Shown: piece after piece, positions 36,279 to 47,151 of the stretch
Position numbering within the stretch: position 1 is the stretch's first letter
Layout: each line of letters opens with the position of its first letter
From: Opitutaceae bacterium
Lineage (GTDB): Bacteria > Verrucomicrobiota > Verrucomicrobiia > Opitutales > Opitutaceae
Assembly: GCA_028284235.1 (NCBI GenBank)
Contig: JANQSC010000017.1
Coordinates: forward strand, 52,761 to 116,760
Reading direction: 5' to 3'
Length of the DNA: 64,000 nt
Made by a program: the position numbers and the translations under genes
Notes under the pieces: model-generated
The model's database searches: none
Seen by the model: the letters and a program-made list of their open reading frames with translations, nothing else
What the model was told of the DNA's origin: nothing

Positions 36279-38075
36279 CTAATCGCTCTTGAGGACTTTT
36301 ATAAACGCGTCAGGCGGAATGGATACATTGCCGATGTTCTTCATCTTGCGCTTCCCTTCCTTTTGCTTTTCGAGCAGCTTGCGCTTGCGAGAGATATCGC
36401 CGCCATAGCACTTCGCTGTTACGTCCTTGCGCATCGCCCTAACGTTGGCCCGGGCGATGATGTTGCCGCCCACAGCCGCCTGCACCGCAATCTTGAATAG
36501 ATGCATGGGAATGATGTCCGCGAGCTTGTCGCAGAGGACCTTCCCTTTCTCGCGAGCCTTGTCGATGTGCACAATCGACGAAAACGCGTCCACCGGCTCC
36601 CCATTGACCATGATGTCCATCTTTACGAGCTTGGACTCGCGGTACTCGTCCAGCTCGTAGTCCATGGAACCGTAGCCGCGCGTGATGCTCTTCAGACGAT
36701 CGTTGAAGTCGACAAGGATTTCGTTGAGCGGCAAATTGCAAACGATCATCAGACGCGTGTCGTCGATCGTCTCCGTGTGGTCGCACACGCCCCGCTTGTC
36801 CATGACCAGATTGAGAATGTCGCCGATCGAATCGTTGGGCACGTGAATGGTCGCCTTAATCGTCGGTTCGAGAATCCGCTCGATCGCCGACGGGTCTGGC
36901 AGATTGATCGGGTTGTCCACTTCGATCGTCTCGCCGCTCGCCTTTTCTACACGGTATATAACACTTGGATACGTGGAAATAATGTCCACGTCGTACTCGC
37001 GGCGAATCCGCTCCTGAATGATCTCCATGTGCAGCAAGCCGAGAAAACCGCAGCGAAAACCGAACCCGAGCGCCATGGAGCTTTCCGCTTGATAGCTGAA
37101 AGCGGCGTCGTTGAGCTGAAGCTTGCCCATCCCCGCCTTGAGCTTCTCAAAGTCCGACGTCTCCACAGGATAAATACCGGAAAAAACCAATGGCCGCACT
37201 TCCTGGTAGCCCGGAAGCATCTCTTCCGCCTGGCTATGATAGTGAGTAATTGTGTCGCCAATCTTGATATCGGAAACGGTCTTGATATTGCACACCAAGT
37301 AGCCCGTGTCACCCGCTTTGAGCGCGTCCGTCTTCTGCATCGAAGGTGTGAATACGCCCACCTCTTTGACTTCGGCACGGGTATTGTCGCTCATCATCAC
37401 GATGTTGTCCCCTCGCTTCAACTCTCCGGAAAACGCCCGAGCGTAGATGATGGCCCCCCGATAAGCGTCGTACACGGAGTCGAAAATCCCCACGCGGGTT
37501 GCCGGGTAGTCGGCCCAGCGAGGCGGCGGCACGCGATGGGCGATGGCTTCCAGGATTTCCTTGATTCCAATCCCGTTTTTCGCGCTCGCCAGAATGGCCT
37601 CTTCGGCGGGAATCGCCAGCAAGTCCTCTAGCTGCTTGAGGCAGAGATCCAAATCGGCGCTGGGCAAGTCGATCTTGTTGATCACCGGGATTATGGTGAG
37701 ATCCTGTTCGACGGCGAGATTGGCATTGGCCACCGTTTGGGCCTCGACGCCTTGGGCCGCGTCGATCAATAGCAAGGCTCCCTCGCACGCCGCCAAACTG
37801 CGTGAAACTTCGTACGAAAAGTCGACGTGTCCCGGCGTGTCCATCAAGTTCAGCTGATAGAGCTCCCCGTTGTCCGCCTTATAGTTCATGGTCACCGGGT
37901 GACTCTTGATAGTGATCCCCCGCTCCCGCTCCAAATCCATGGAGTCGAGGTGCTGATCCGTGAGGACCCGCTCCGTCACGGTAGCGGTGTGCTCGAGCAA
38001 ACGGTCCGACAACGTCGTCTTCCCATGGTCGACATGGGCGATGATGCTGAAATTGCGCTTGTGATCCGTTTGCAT
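36279..38075 (-). CDS. lepA: Elongation factor 4 (translating GTPase LepA)
   Basis: 598 residues, normal length. GTPase motifs AHVDHGKTTL (G1), RGITIKS (G2), DTPGHVDF (G3), NKIDLPS (G4); then the EF-G-like domains 3 and 5 and the C-terminal LepA-specific domain ending RKRKLLEKQKEGKRKMK. A cytoplasmic factor linked to back-translocation and 30S biogenesis. Upstream of the two lepB genes on the same strand, as lepA-lepB is arranged in many bacteria. Confidence 0.97.
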   Translation of the reverse strand: MQTDHKRNFSIIAHVDHGKTTLSDRLLEHTATVTERVLTDQHLDSMDLERERGITIKSHPVTMNYKADNGELYQLNLMDTPGHVDFSYEVSRSLAACEGALLLIDAAQGVEAQTVANANLAVEQDLTIIPVINKIDLPSADLDLCLKQLEDLLAIPAEEAILASAKNGIGIKEILEAIAHRVPPPRWADYPATRVGIFDSVYDAYRGAIIYARAFSGELKRGDNIVMMSDNTRAEVKEVGVFTPSMQKTDALKAGDTGYLVCNIKTVSDIKIGDTITHYHSQAEEMLPGYQEVRPLVFSGIYPVETSDFEKLKAGMGKLQLNDAAFSYQAESSMALGFGFRCGFLGLLHMEIIQERIRREYDVDIISTYPSVIYRVEKASGETIEVDNPINLPDPSAIERILEPTIKATIHVPNDSIGDILNLVMDKRGVCDHTETIDDTRLMIVCNLPLNEILVDFNDRLKSITRGYGSMDYELDEYRESKLVKMDIMVNGEPVDAFSSIVHIDKAREKGKVLCDKLADIIPMHLFKIAVQAAVGGNIIARANVRAMRKDVTAKCYGGDISRKRKLLEKQKEGKRKMKNIGNVSIPPDAFIKVLKSD

Positions 38076-38163
38076 TGAAGCCGACGAACTTGGTTCGTAC
38101 TTTCTTCCCTTTCAAGCCGAGATGTAGCAAATTCGCAGAATTCCGCCGCAATTCCCCGCTCCC

Positions 38164-38544
38164 ATGTCCGACGCCCGCTCCGTAGTCATCGAATCCGAAA
38201 CCCTCCGCCTCGAAGCCACTCTCGCCGACAGCGCCGCCGCCCGAGCCTTCAAAGACGCCCTTCCTGTAGAAGGGAAGGCCAATCTCTGGGGCGACGAGCT
38301 CTACTTCGAAATCCCCCTTGAGGCCACGCTCGAACCCGGCGCTACCGACCAACTACCCGCGGGCTCGCTCGCGTTCTGGCCCCCCGGCAACGCCTTCTGC
38401 ATCATCTGGGGAACGACCCCCGCCAGCCACGAGGACGAACCCCGATTCGCCAGCCCCGTAAACGCGCTCGGAACGATCCACGGCGACTGGTCCGCTCTCG
38501 CCCAAATTAGCCAAGGGGAAACCGTGCGCGTAGACATTAAATAA
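38164..38544 (+). CDS. Cyclophilin-like fold protein (Cyclophil_like, TM1367 type)
   Basis: 126 residues, all-beta, no signal peptide. Typical of the small Cyclophil_like family: the segments GEL-like WGDELYFEIP, LPAGSLAFWPPGNAFCIIWG and SPVNALGTIHGDW. The family has a cyclophilin fold but lacks the usual isomerase catalytic Arg, so it should not be called a PPIase. Divergent from lepA; its stop is almost joined to a REP-like element. Confidence 0.8.
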   Translation: MSDARSVVIESETLRLEATLADSAAARAFKDALPVEGKANLWGDELYFEIPLEATLEPGATDQLPAGSLAFWPPGNAFCIIWGTTPASHEDEPRFASPVNALGTIHGDWSALAQISQGETVRVDIK

Positions 38545-38545
38545 A

Positions 38546-38572
38546 GGTGGAACGGGCCGTCCCGGCACGTTT
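38546..38572 (+). repeat. REP-like 27-bp palindrome, copy 1 (variant B)
   Basis: GGTGGAACGGGCCGTCCCGG followed by CACGTTT. Same 27-base plan as the copies at 39579, 53092, 61757 and 61803: a GGTGG tag followed by a hairpin with TCC loop. Here the stem has imperfect pairs. It begins one base after the stop codon of the cyclophilin-like gene, between convergent genes. Confidence 0.8.
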
Positions 38573-38600
38573 ATACCCCTGCCCTAGGCGCAAACCACCT

Positions 38601-39521
38601 TCAACACTCCACCGCCAGTTGGGAAATATCCTCCAGCGTTTCAAAACTCATCGAAGCGAGGTCCTTATTGGTGCGCTTCAATTGGCCCTTGAGAATTCCG
38701 TTCACTCCCAACTCGTAGAACATGTCCGCGCCAGCCGCGGCCGCCGCCACCATGCAGTCCTCCCAGTAAACCGGGGACACCAAGGCCGCGAGCAACGCCC
38801 CGCGAATCGCTTCCGGGTCCGACATCTCCGCGCCCGTAGTCGTTGAATACACAGTGTACCGCGGAGCCGACAATTCAATGTCGGCCAAGAAGGCCTTGAA
38901 CGGCTCGTAGGCCGGCCGCATCAGCCGGCTGTGGTAGGCGCCGGCGACGTTTAGCGGCATGACTCTCCGAAACCCCTTTTCCTTGCCCGCCTCGACCGCC
39001 GCCGCGATTTTCGCGGACTCGCCGGAGATCACGATCTGGCCCGGACAATTCAAATTCGCCATTTCCACGTCTTGCTCCTCGCAGAACGCGGCAACGGTTT
39101 CACGGTCGACTCCGATGATCGCCGCCATCGAACCGTCGCTGACCTCGCACGCCTCCTGCATGAGGCGTCCACGCTCGGCGACAATCTTCAAACCCGTCTC
39201 AAAATCGTAAACGCCCGCCGCCGCCAACGCGGTCACTTCGCCAAGACTCAGTCCCATCGCCACCTTCGCCTCGGCGAGGGCCCCTTTCTCCTCCATGAGC
39301 TTGAACACCGCGTAGCCGTGCGTGAACAAAGCCGGCTGGCACACCCGTGTCTCCGTCAACGTTTCTTCCGGCCCTTCAAAGCTGTATTCCGATAGACTCC
39401 ACCCGAGCAAGGCGTCCGCCCGCTCGTAAAGCTCGCGGGCGACCGAGCTCCCCTCGAAGAGATCTTTGCCCATTCCAACTTTGTGGGCGCCTTGGCCAGA
39501 GAACATCAACGCAGTATTCAT
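38601..39521 (-). CDS. fabD: Malonyl-CoA:acyl carrier protein transacylase
   Basis: Loads malonyl groups on ACP for fatty acid synthesis. The ATG at 39521 gives the usual N-terminus (MNTALMFSGQGAHKVGMGKD); the open frame reaches 39569. Catalytic Ser is in GLSLGEVTAL (about 90), the Arg in SRLMRPA and His in AGAYHSRL. About 306 residues, normal size. No other fab gene is adjacent; neighbours are the NtrC-type regulator and a cyclophilin-like gene. Confidence 0.95.
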   Translation of the reverse strand: MNTALMFSGQGAHKVGMGKDLFEGSSVARELYERADALLGWSLSEYSFEGPEETLTETRVCQPALFTHGYAVFKLMEEKGALAEAKVAMGLSLGEVTALAAAGVYDFETGLKIVAERGRLMQEACEVSDGSMAAIIGVDRETVAAFCEEQDVEMANLNCPGQIVISGESAKIAAAVEAGKEKGFRRVMPLNVAGAYHSRLMRPAYEPFKAFLADIELSAPRYTVYSTTTGAEMSDPEAIRGALLAALVSPVYWEDCMVAAAAAGADMFYELGVNGILKGQLKRTNKDLASMSFETLEDISQLAVEC

Positions 39522-39578
39522 AATCCTATGTGCCAACCCATTTGCCTCGCCTGCGCAAGCCTTTCCCACGAACCAAGT

Positions 39579-39605
39579 GGTGGAACCCGCCGTCCCGGCG
39601 GGTTT
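39579..39605 (+). repeat. REP-like 27-bp palindrome, copy 2 (variant A)
   Basis: GGTGG tag, then AACCCGCCG-TCC-CGGCGGGTT: a perfect 9-bp stem with three-base loop. Identical in the first 26 bases to the copy at 53092. It lies between the fabD start and the response regulator stop. Confidence 0.85.
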
Positions 39606-39663
39606 GAACTATCGCCTACGCACCCCAACGGAATCGCATCGACGCAAATCCATGAAAAGCGAG

Positions 39664-41205
<1,542 letters not shown>

Positions 41206-41358
41206 TGTAGACCCCAGCCTTCCCGCCGCAGGCCCGGGCCCATCGACACTCTCCATTCACGAATTTCGAAATTACTGCTCATGCGACTCCCGCTAAAATC
41301 CGCATTTCAGTACTTCATTGCCCCAAAGACGCAATCGGAATCGGAAGCGACCCCCCAA

Positions 41359-42252
41359 ATGAACCGATTCAAGCCCGCGGCGCCACCTCTCTGGCCCAAC
41401 CACCCTCTCCTGCTCCTCTTCGCCGCCGCGAGCTGCCTGCTCTCCCCAATTGCCCTCCACTCCGCCGCTCGCCTCGAACCCTACGCCCGCATTCAAAACC
41501 CCGACGTCAGAGAATGCAGCGGCATCGTCAAAAGCGGGCAACGCGAAGACACCTACTGGGTGCACAACGATTCCGGCAGCGGCCCGCAACTCTACGCCAT
41601 TCGCCGCGACGGATCCCATCTCGCCACCATCGAGACGCCCTTTTCCAGCGTCGACTGGGAAGACATCGCCACCGATTCGCTCGGAAACCTCTACATCGGC
41701 GACTTCGGCAACAACGCCAACACCCGCAAAGACCTCGCCATCCATCGGATCAGCGAACCCGACCCCGATCGCCCCAACGCCAAGCGCTCCACCGAAACCT
41801 TCCCGTTCCGCTACGCCGAGCAAACCCGATTCCCTCCGCCCAAACGCATCTTTGATTGCGAGTCCCTCTTTTGGACCGACGGAAAACTCTACCTGCTCAC
41901 CAAGAGCCTCGGCGACATTTCAACGCGACTCTACCGATTCAATACCCTCGACGCCGACACGACCAACCTGCCCGAACTCATCGGCTCCTTCGAAATCGGT
42001 CCGCGCGTCACCGCCGCCGACCTCTCGCCCGACGGGAAACAACTCGCCGTACTGACTACACGCAGCGTCTGGATCTTCGAACGCCCCGAACACTCCGACA
42101 ACTTTCTCGACGGAAACGCGCGCGCCCTGCAAATCCGAGCCGGACAATGCGAAGCCATCTGCTGGGACGGCCCCGACCGCCTCATCATCGCCAACGAAGG
42201 CAGCTATCTCTACGAACTGGACCCGGACATATTGGAGCCAGCGGACTATTAA
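41359..42252 (+). CDS. Secreted beta-propeller-like protein
   Basis: About 297 residues from ATG 41359; another ATG at 41281 would add 26 residues. The N-terminus has a hydrophobic signal segment (PLLLLFAAASCLLSPIALHS). The rest consists of repeated beta blades such as YWVHNDSGSGPQLYAI, DWEDIATDSLGNLYIGDFGNN, DCESLFWTDGKLYLLTKS and NCEAI-like QCEAICWDGPDRLIIANEG, as seen in phytase-like/esterase-like or NHL-like propellers. No catalytic motif recognised. Its promoter overlaps that of the divergent regulator. Confidence 0.65.
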   Translation: MNRFKPAAPPLWPNHPLLLLFAAASCLLSPIALHSAARLEPYARIQNPDVRECSGIVKSGQREDTYWVHNDSGSGPQLYAIRRDGSHLATIETPFSSVDWEDIATDSLGNLYIGDFGNNANTRKDLAIHRISEPDPDRPNAKRSTETFPFRYAEQTRFPPPKRIFDCESLFWTDGKLYLLTKSLGDISTRLYRFNTLDADTTNLPELIGSFEIGPRVTAADLSPDGKQLAVLTTRSVWIFERPEHSDNFLDGNARALQIRAGQCEAICWDGPDRLIIANEGSYLYELDPDILEPADY

Positions 42253-42255
42253 AGG

Positions 42256-42390
42256 TACCGCGTTGCCTTAAAATCCTTGTACCGCTTGCGGGATCTTTGT
42301 CGCGTCCCGCTGGACGGGACGAGATTTGATCTCGAAGAGATCACTGTTAAACAAAATAAGGTTTTGAACAGTCGCCTCGCGGCGAACTGA
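42256..42390. repeat. Cluster of short perfect hairpins, array A
   Basis: Between convergent genes. Visible stems: GTCCCG/CGGGAC with 5-base loop (42304-42320), TGATCTC-GAA-GAGATCA (42327-42343, 7 bp, three-base loop) and TCGCC/GGCGA with 4-base loop (42372-42385). Resembles the denser array at 47011-47137. Confidence 0.6.
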
Positions 42391-42414
42391 CGCGTTGCGT
42401 ATGTTCGATCACTC

Positions 42415-42909
42415 TCAACGCTTTCCTGTCTCCCAAAAGTCCAGACTGTCGCTCAGCCAGACCTCCCCGCTCCCGTCCGGCGCCGTGTAACGAATCGGCC
42501 ACAAGGAAACGAACAGTATCCTAAAATTGGCGACAAAGAAACCAAACAAGGCAATCCATATCCAACCCCATGCCTCGAACTGCCACAAACTCGCCGCCAA
42601 GCCGCAAGTCAGCGCCAGCGTCATCAACGGCCCGCCGACAATGACAAACCGCTGCGCTCCGATCGATTCGCGACCGCGCTCGTACTCGGTCGAACCATAG
42701 CGAAATCCCGCCAATCCGAGCGAAACCTGAAGCCGGCCCGCGCTAAACCCGAAAAGACCCTCCCCCGTTCCCACTTTGACCCGAATCGACTGACGCGTCA
42801 CGATCAACGCCGCGATCGCATGACCGAGCTCGTGCATCAGCACGCCCAGATAAATCCCGTCCACCAGCGAAACAAAAAACAAAAGCGCCTTGAAAACCGG
42901 GTACTCCAT
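42415..42909 (-). CDS. M50-like membrane metalloprotease
   Basis: About 164 residues from ATG 42909, which overlaps the esterase stop as TGATG. Zinc motif HELGH is at residues 26-30 inside the first membrane segment, followed by further hydrophobic helices (about 90-145). The polar segment YTAPDGSGEVWLSD near the C-terminus has acidic residues that could give the third zinc ligand. This layout suggests an M50 site-2-protease-like protein, but the usual NxxPxxxxDG motif is not obvious, so activity is uncertain. Confidence 0.6.
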   Translation of the reverse strand: MEYPVFKALLFFVSLVDGIYLGVLMHELGHAIAALIVTRQSIRVKVGTGEGLFGFSAGRLQVSLGLAGFRYGSTEYERGRESIGAQRFVIVGGPLMTLALTCGLAASLWQFEAWGWIWIALFGFFVANFRILFVSLWPIRYTAPDGSGEVWLSDSLDFWETGKR

Positions 42910-43712
42910 CAGGCTCCAGAATCGCTCGCGTTCAGGAAATTGGCAACCCGAGAAACGAAATCCTCCCGAAACTCGAAGTGCGGATTGTGCCCGCTTTCGG
43001 GAATCACGTCGATCGAGCAATCCGGGAACAGGCGGCGAATCTTCGAGTAGTCCTCCGGCGTCGAGTAACGCGACTGGCCGCCCATAACAAATAGCGCAGG
43101 TCCGTCATAACGATCCCCGTCTCCGACCGGAGACGCCTCGATCTCGCGCTGGTTTTCCTCCAGCGCGTCGATATTCACCTGCCATCGAAACCCAGTCCCT
43201 GAATCGGACCGAACCAGATTCGTCAACAAAAACTGGCGCGTCCCCCAATCAGGCACGCGCGGCTCGAGCAACTGGTCCGCCTCCTTGCGCGTCGACAACG
43301 CGCCCACGTCGATCGATCGCATCGCCACGTATTCGGAATCATGAGAACTTGGATACGTTTTCGGGGCGATATCCACCACCACCAGTTTTCGAACCCGCTC
43401 CGGATAGTCGCAGGCGATCTTCATCGCCAGCTTCCCTCCCATGGAATGGCCCAGAAAATGCGCCGACTCGATCGCGTTCCGATCCATCCACGCAAGCGTG
43501 TCCTCAACCATCGCCGCGTACGAATGCGGACTCCCGTGCGGCGACTGGCCGTGATTTCTCACGTCCAAACAATGCGTGTGGAAAAACGCGCCCAAGTCCG
43601 ATCCCGCGCCTTGCCAGTTTCGAGACGAGCCCAGTAACCCGTGCAAGACCACCAGCGGTGGCGAAGACGAATCTCCAAACGAGCGGCAAAACAAATCCAT
43701 AAAACGATTCAC
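42909..43712 (-). CDS. Alpha/beta hydrolase (YbfF-like esterase)
   Basis: 267 residues, cytoplasmic. HG of the oxyanion region in LVVLHGLLGSSRNWQ, the nucleophile elbow GHSMGG (about 88-93) and the catalytic His in SGHNPHFE near the C-terminus; the LDVRNHGQSPH segment is typical of YbfF esterases. Start is GTG at 43712 or the ATG four codons later. Overlaps the M50-like gene and is divergent from mutS. Substrate unknown. Confidence 0.85.
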   Translation of the reverse strand: MNRFMDLFCRSFGDSSSPPLVVLHGLLGSSRNWQGAGSDLGAFFHTHCLDVRNHGQSPHGSPHSYAAMVEDTLAWMDRNAIESAHFLGHSMGGKLAMKIACDYPERVRKLVVVDIAPKTYPSSHDSEYVAMRSIDVGALSTRKEADQLLEPRVPDWGTRQFLLTNLVRSDSGTGFRWQVNIDALEENQREIEASPVGDGDRYDGPALFVMGGQSRYSTPEDYSKIRRLFPDCSIDVIPESGHNPHFEFREDFVSRVANFLNASDSGA

Positions 43713-43847
43713 GAGTCATCGCGAGTCGCGCCCGCGAGTCAAGCGGTCAGCGCCGCCGGAGCGAGCGACGCAATTCCCGCCCCCTTTTTTCTTGCGACCC
43801 TAATCCACGAGAGATTGCTTACAACCCTCCCACTCAATCCTTCCTAC

Positions 43848-46403
43848 ATGGCCAAGAAGAAGATCACACCCATGATGCAGCAGTACTTCGAGGTGAAGCG
43901 AAACCTCCCTGCCAATACGCTGCTGCTGTTCCGACTGGGCGACTTCTACGAAATGTTTCACGAGGACGCCGAAATCGGCTCCCAGCTTCTCGGAATCACC
44001 CTGACCAAACGAAGCGACTACTTCATGGCCGGGATTCCCTACCACGCGGCCGAGCAGTACATCGGCAAAGCCCTGCAAGCCGGGAAGAAAGTCGCCATCT
44101 GCGACCAAGTCGAAACGCCGAAACCCGGCAAACTCGTCAAACGCTCCCTCACCCGAATCCTCACCCCCGGCACTACCATCGAGGACTCGCAGATCGAATC
44201 CAGCCGCAACCACTACCTGGCCGCGTTCGAGTTCGAAGACAAAGTCGCCAGCCTCGCGTGGCTCGATCTCTCCACCGGCGAATTTCAAATCGCCCAAGCC
44301 CGCTCCATCGACGACCTCACCCCCGTCCTCACCGCCATCGACCCCGCCGAAATGCTCGTCATCGAAGGCGAGGAAAACCGTTGGCGAGCCATGGCCCACG
44401 ACGGCTCCATCCACGACGAGCTCATCCACTTCCTAGCCACCCGAGCCGTTACCGAACTTCCGGGATTCCGATTCGACATCGACGCCGGGGCTCAGACCGT
44501 AATGGATACGCTCGGCGTGATTAATCTGGAAGGGTTCGGCATAGAAAAAACCAATCCTGCCCTCGGCTCCGCCGGAGCCCTCCTCCACTACGTTACCGAA
44601 AACTTGCGATTCCAGCCGGAGAATTTGTCGTCGATTCGTGAATACAGCAGCGACGACGCCCTTCTTCTCGATCCGGCGACGCTCCGCAATCTCGAAATAT
44701 TCAAGTCGACCCGCGGCACGCGCGAAGGCAGCCTCCTCCAGGCAATCAACAAAACCACCACCGCCGCCGGAGCCCGAACGCTGGAACAATGGCTTATCGC
44801 CCCCCAGCGTTCCCTCGACGAGTTGCAACGCCGCCAAAACAGCGTGGAAACACTCGTCGCCTCCCCGCTCGCAGTCAGCGAAATCCAAGACCTCCTCAAA
44901 TCCGTTCGGGACACGCAGCGCATTCTCGGACGCCTGCAAAACCGGCTCCGCAACCCCCGCGAACTCGGCGGCATCCGCGACACGCTCAACCAGCTCCCCG
45001 GAATCCGCGAAACCCTCTCCCAATTCGCCGGTACCGCGCTCGACCGAATCGCCGACCGAATCGACCCGCTCCCCCACCTCTCCGAATTGCTCAATCGCGG
45101 GCTGAAAGACGAACTCCCCAACAATCTCGCCGACGGCGGCTACATCGCCATGGGCTACGACGGGGCGCTCGACGAAATGCTCGCCCTCACCACCGACAAC
45201 AAGCTTTGGCTGTCGAATCTCGAAGCCGAAGAACGCGAACGCACCGGAATCAAGAATTTGAAGATCAAATTCAATGGGGCGTTCGGCTACTTCATCGAAG
45301 TTTCCAAGTCCAACCTCGGCCTCGTGCCCGAGGAATACGTCCGCAAGCAAACCATGGTGAACGGGGAGCGTTTCGTCACCGAAGCGTTGAAGCAGAAGGA
45401 AAAGGAAATCTTCCACGCGGAGGAAAACAGCAAGCGACGCGAAGAGGAGCTCTTCGCCGGACTCGTCTCCGCAACCCTCGAAGAGTCGGCGGCGCTCGCC
45501 CAAACTGCCGCCGCTCTGGCGGAGATCGACGTATTCTGCGGCTGGGCGGAAATCGCCCGCCTCTGGAACTACTGCAAGCCCGCCCTCGACGAAACCGACG
45601 CAATTGAAATAACGCAAGGACGCCACCCGGTCGTCGAGCAAATGCTCAAGCAGGACTCCACCGGACTCGCCAGCGCCCAAGCCTTCGTTCCCAACGATTC
45701 GAAACTCAGCGCATCCGAAAGCCAAATACACTTGATCACCGGACCCAACATGGCCGGGAAAAGCACTTACATTCGCCAAGTGGCGCTCATCACTCTCCTC
45801 GCCCAAGTCGGCAGTTGGGTTCCGGCCACCTCCGCTCGCATCGGTCTCGTGGACCGCATTTTCTCACGCGTCGGCGCCAGCGACGATCTCGCGCGCGGAA
45901 ACTCCACCTTCATGGTCGAGATGAACGAGACCGCCAATATCCTCAACAACGCCACCGAGCGAAGCCTCATCATTCTCGACGAAATCGGACGCGGCACCAG
46001 CACCTACGACGGTCTCAGCATCGCTTGGTCCGTCGTCGAGCACTTGCACCGCGATACCACTAGCGGACCGAAAACCCTCTTCGCCACACACTACCAAGAG
46101 CTAACTCAACTCGCAACCCACCTGGATCGCCTCGAAAACTACTCCGTCGCCGTCAAAGAATGGAACGACGACATCGTTTTCGTTCGCCAGGTAGTCAAAG
46201 GCGCTGCGGACCGGAGCTACGGAATCCAGGTCGCCCGACTCGCCGGCCTGCCCCAGCCGGTCATAGCGCGGGCGAAAGAGATTTTGCAGAAACTCGAATC
46301 CGACGACGCCACCGTCGCCGTAAGCTCCCCCGTCCCCCAAGCCAAGCCGCGCAAGAAAATCCGCGTCGAAGACAACAAGGACCAGCTCAGCCTCTTCGGC
46401 TAG
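43848..46403 (+). CDS. mutS: DNA mismatch repair protein MutS
   Basis: 851 residues. The mismatch-binding Phe-x-Glu is in FYEMF (LFRLGDFYEMFHEDAE) near residue 33-37; the connector, core and clamp domains follow, then the ATPase: Walker A GPNMAGKSTYIRQ at about 631, Walker B LIILDEIGRGTS and the signature STFMVEM. The C-terminus ends QLSLFG, the canonical sliding-clamp-binding motif. The frame is open from 43641, but ATG 43848 yields the normal N-terminus. No mutL gene is adjacent. Confidence 0.97.
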   Translation: MAKKKITPMMQQYFEVKRNLPANTLLLFRLGDFYEMFHEDAEIGSQLLGITLTKRSDYFMAGIPYHAAEQYIGKALQAGKKVAICDQVETPKPGKLVKRSLTRILTPGTTIEDSQIESSRNHYLAAFEFEDKVASLAWLDLSTGEFQIAQARSIDDLTPVLTAIDPAEMLVIEGEENRWRAMAHDGSIHDELIHFLATRAVTELPGFRFDIDAGAQTVMDTLGVINLEGFGIEKTNPALGSAGALLHYVTENLRFQPENLSSIREYSSDDALLLDPATLRNLEIFKSTRGTREGSLLQAINKTTTAAGARTLEQWLIAPQRSLDELQRRQNSVETLVASPLAVSEIQDLLKSVRDTQRILGRLQNRLRNPRELGGIRDTLNQLPGIRETLSQFAGTALDRIADRIDPLPHLSELLNRGLKDELPNNLADGGYIAMGYDGALDEMLALTTDNKLWLSNLEAEERERTGIKNLKIKFNGAFGYFIEVSKSNLGLVPEEYVRKQTMVNGERFVTEALKQKEKEIFHAEENSKRREEELFAGLVSATLEESAALAQTAAALAEIDVFCGWAEIARLWNYCKPALDETDAIEITQGRHPVVEQMLKQDSTGLASAQAFVPNDSKLSASESQIHLITGPNMAGKSTYIRQVALITLLAQVGSWVPATSARIGLVDRIFSRVGASDDLARGNSTFMVEMNETANILNNATERSLIILDEIGRGTSTYDGLSIAWSVVEHLHRDTTSGPKTLFATHYQELTQLATHLDRLENYSVAVKEWNDDIVFVRQVVKGAADRSYGIQVARLAGLPQPVIARAKEILQKLESDDATVAVSSPVPQAKPRKKIRVEDNKDQLSLFG

Positions 46404-46614
46404 GCCGCGGGTCCCGCCACGTCGCTCGACCCAAATCGAATCGTTTCAAGAACGAACCGATAGAAAACTCTATCCGATTGGAGTTCAGGTACTTATGAAC
46501 AAATGAGTTCTCCTACCTAAGACCGAGTCCGAAGAATCGTTCATCGCTTCCTGATGGGTTTAGAGCTTTTAACTCAGCGCCCGATAGCGTAGATTATTCA
46601 GTGTTAGGAGAACC

Positions 46615-46935
46615 ATGAATCTACACCAAAAACTCAAATCAATCGAAGAGCAGAGGGAGCAGGACAAGAACCGTCCACCGCCCAAAGTGACCGATGACTG
46701 GGAGAACCCGGCGTCGGGAAAAGCGACCCGGCGACGCCAACTGCGTCTGAAACCAAGAACGGGACTCGAAGCGTGCGCAAAAAGGGGTCCGCTTGAGATC
46801 GGCATGATCAATCGTAATGGCGGCCACGACTCGCTCGTGCACCGCTCCATTTCGATCCAGATGAACCGCTTCGAGCGCATTCTCGACTCGAGAATCAAAG
46901 AGATCAAATCCGAGCTCTCACACGACGAGTCCTGA
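46615..46935 (+). CDS. Small charged protein downstream of mutS, unknown function
   Basis: 106 residues, hydrophilic, rich in Arg/Lys/Glu with a basic stretch (ATRRRQLRLKPRTGL, about 38-52); no membrane segment, no recognised family. A good ribosome-binding site (TAGGAGAACC) precedes the ATG. It stands 211 bases after mutS and 216 bases before the convergent glgB stop. Probably expressed, but function cannot be deduced. Confidence 0.55.
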   Translation: MNLHQKLKSIEEQREQDKNRPPPKVTDDWENPASGKATRRRQLRLKPRTGLEACAKRGPLEIGMINRNGGHDSLVHRSISIQMNRFERILDSRIKEIKSELSHDES

Positions 46936-47010
46936 ACTTCGGCGCTAGTCAAACTTCGAGAATAGTGGACTATTTCTCGACGGCCACCCTGCACTCAAAA
47001 CCAAACCCAT

Positions 47011-47137
47011 TGTCTCGCAGAGACACCTATTCCCAACGGAGTTGGGACTAGCGATCGAGCGGAGCGAGAGAGCGGTGTTGTAAACATCGGCCTACGGCCT
47101 CGCGCCCGTTGGGCGATGGGTTTTCGCTTCGCGAAAA
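47011..47137. repeat. Array of perfect hairpins with three-base loops, array B
   Basis: Within 127 bases there are five perfect stems each with a trinucleotide loop: TGTCTC-GCA-GAGACA (47011-47025), TCCCAAC-GGA-GTTGGGA (47031-47047), GGCC-TAC-GGCC (47089-47099), CGCCC-GTT-GGGCG (47103-47115) and TTTTCGC-TTC-GCGAAAA (47121-47137). The stems are unrelated in sequence, only the design is shared. It sits directly after the glgB stop. Confidence 0.75.
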
Positions 47138-47151
47138 ACGGGCTTTGTTGC

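Noticed and set aside
44433..45806. 457-residue minus-strand frame inside mutS
   Set aside because: Antisense shadow of the MutS core; Gly/Glu/Val-rich repetitive sequence with no motif.
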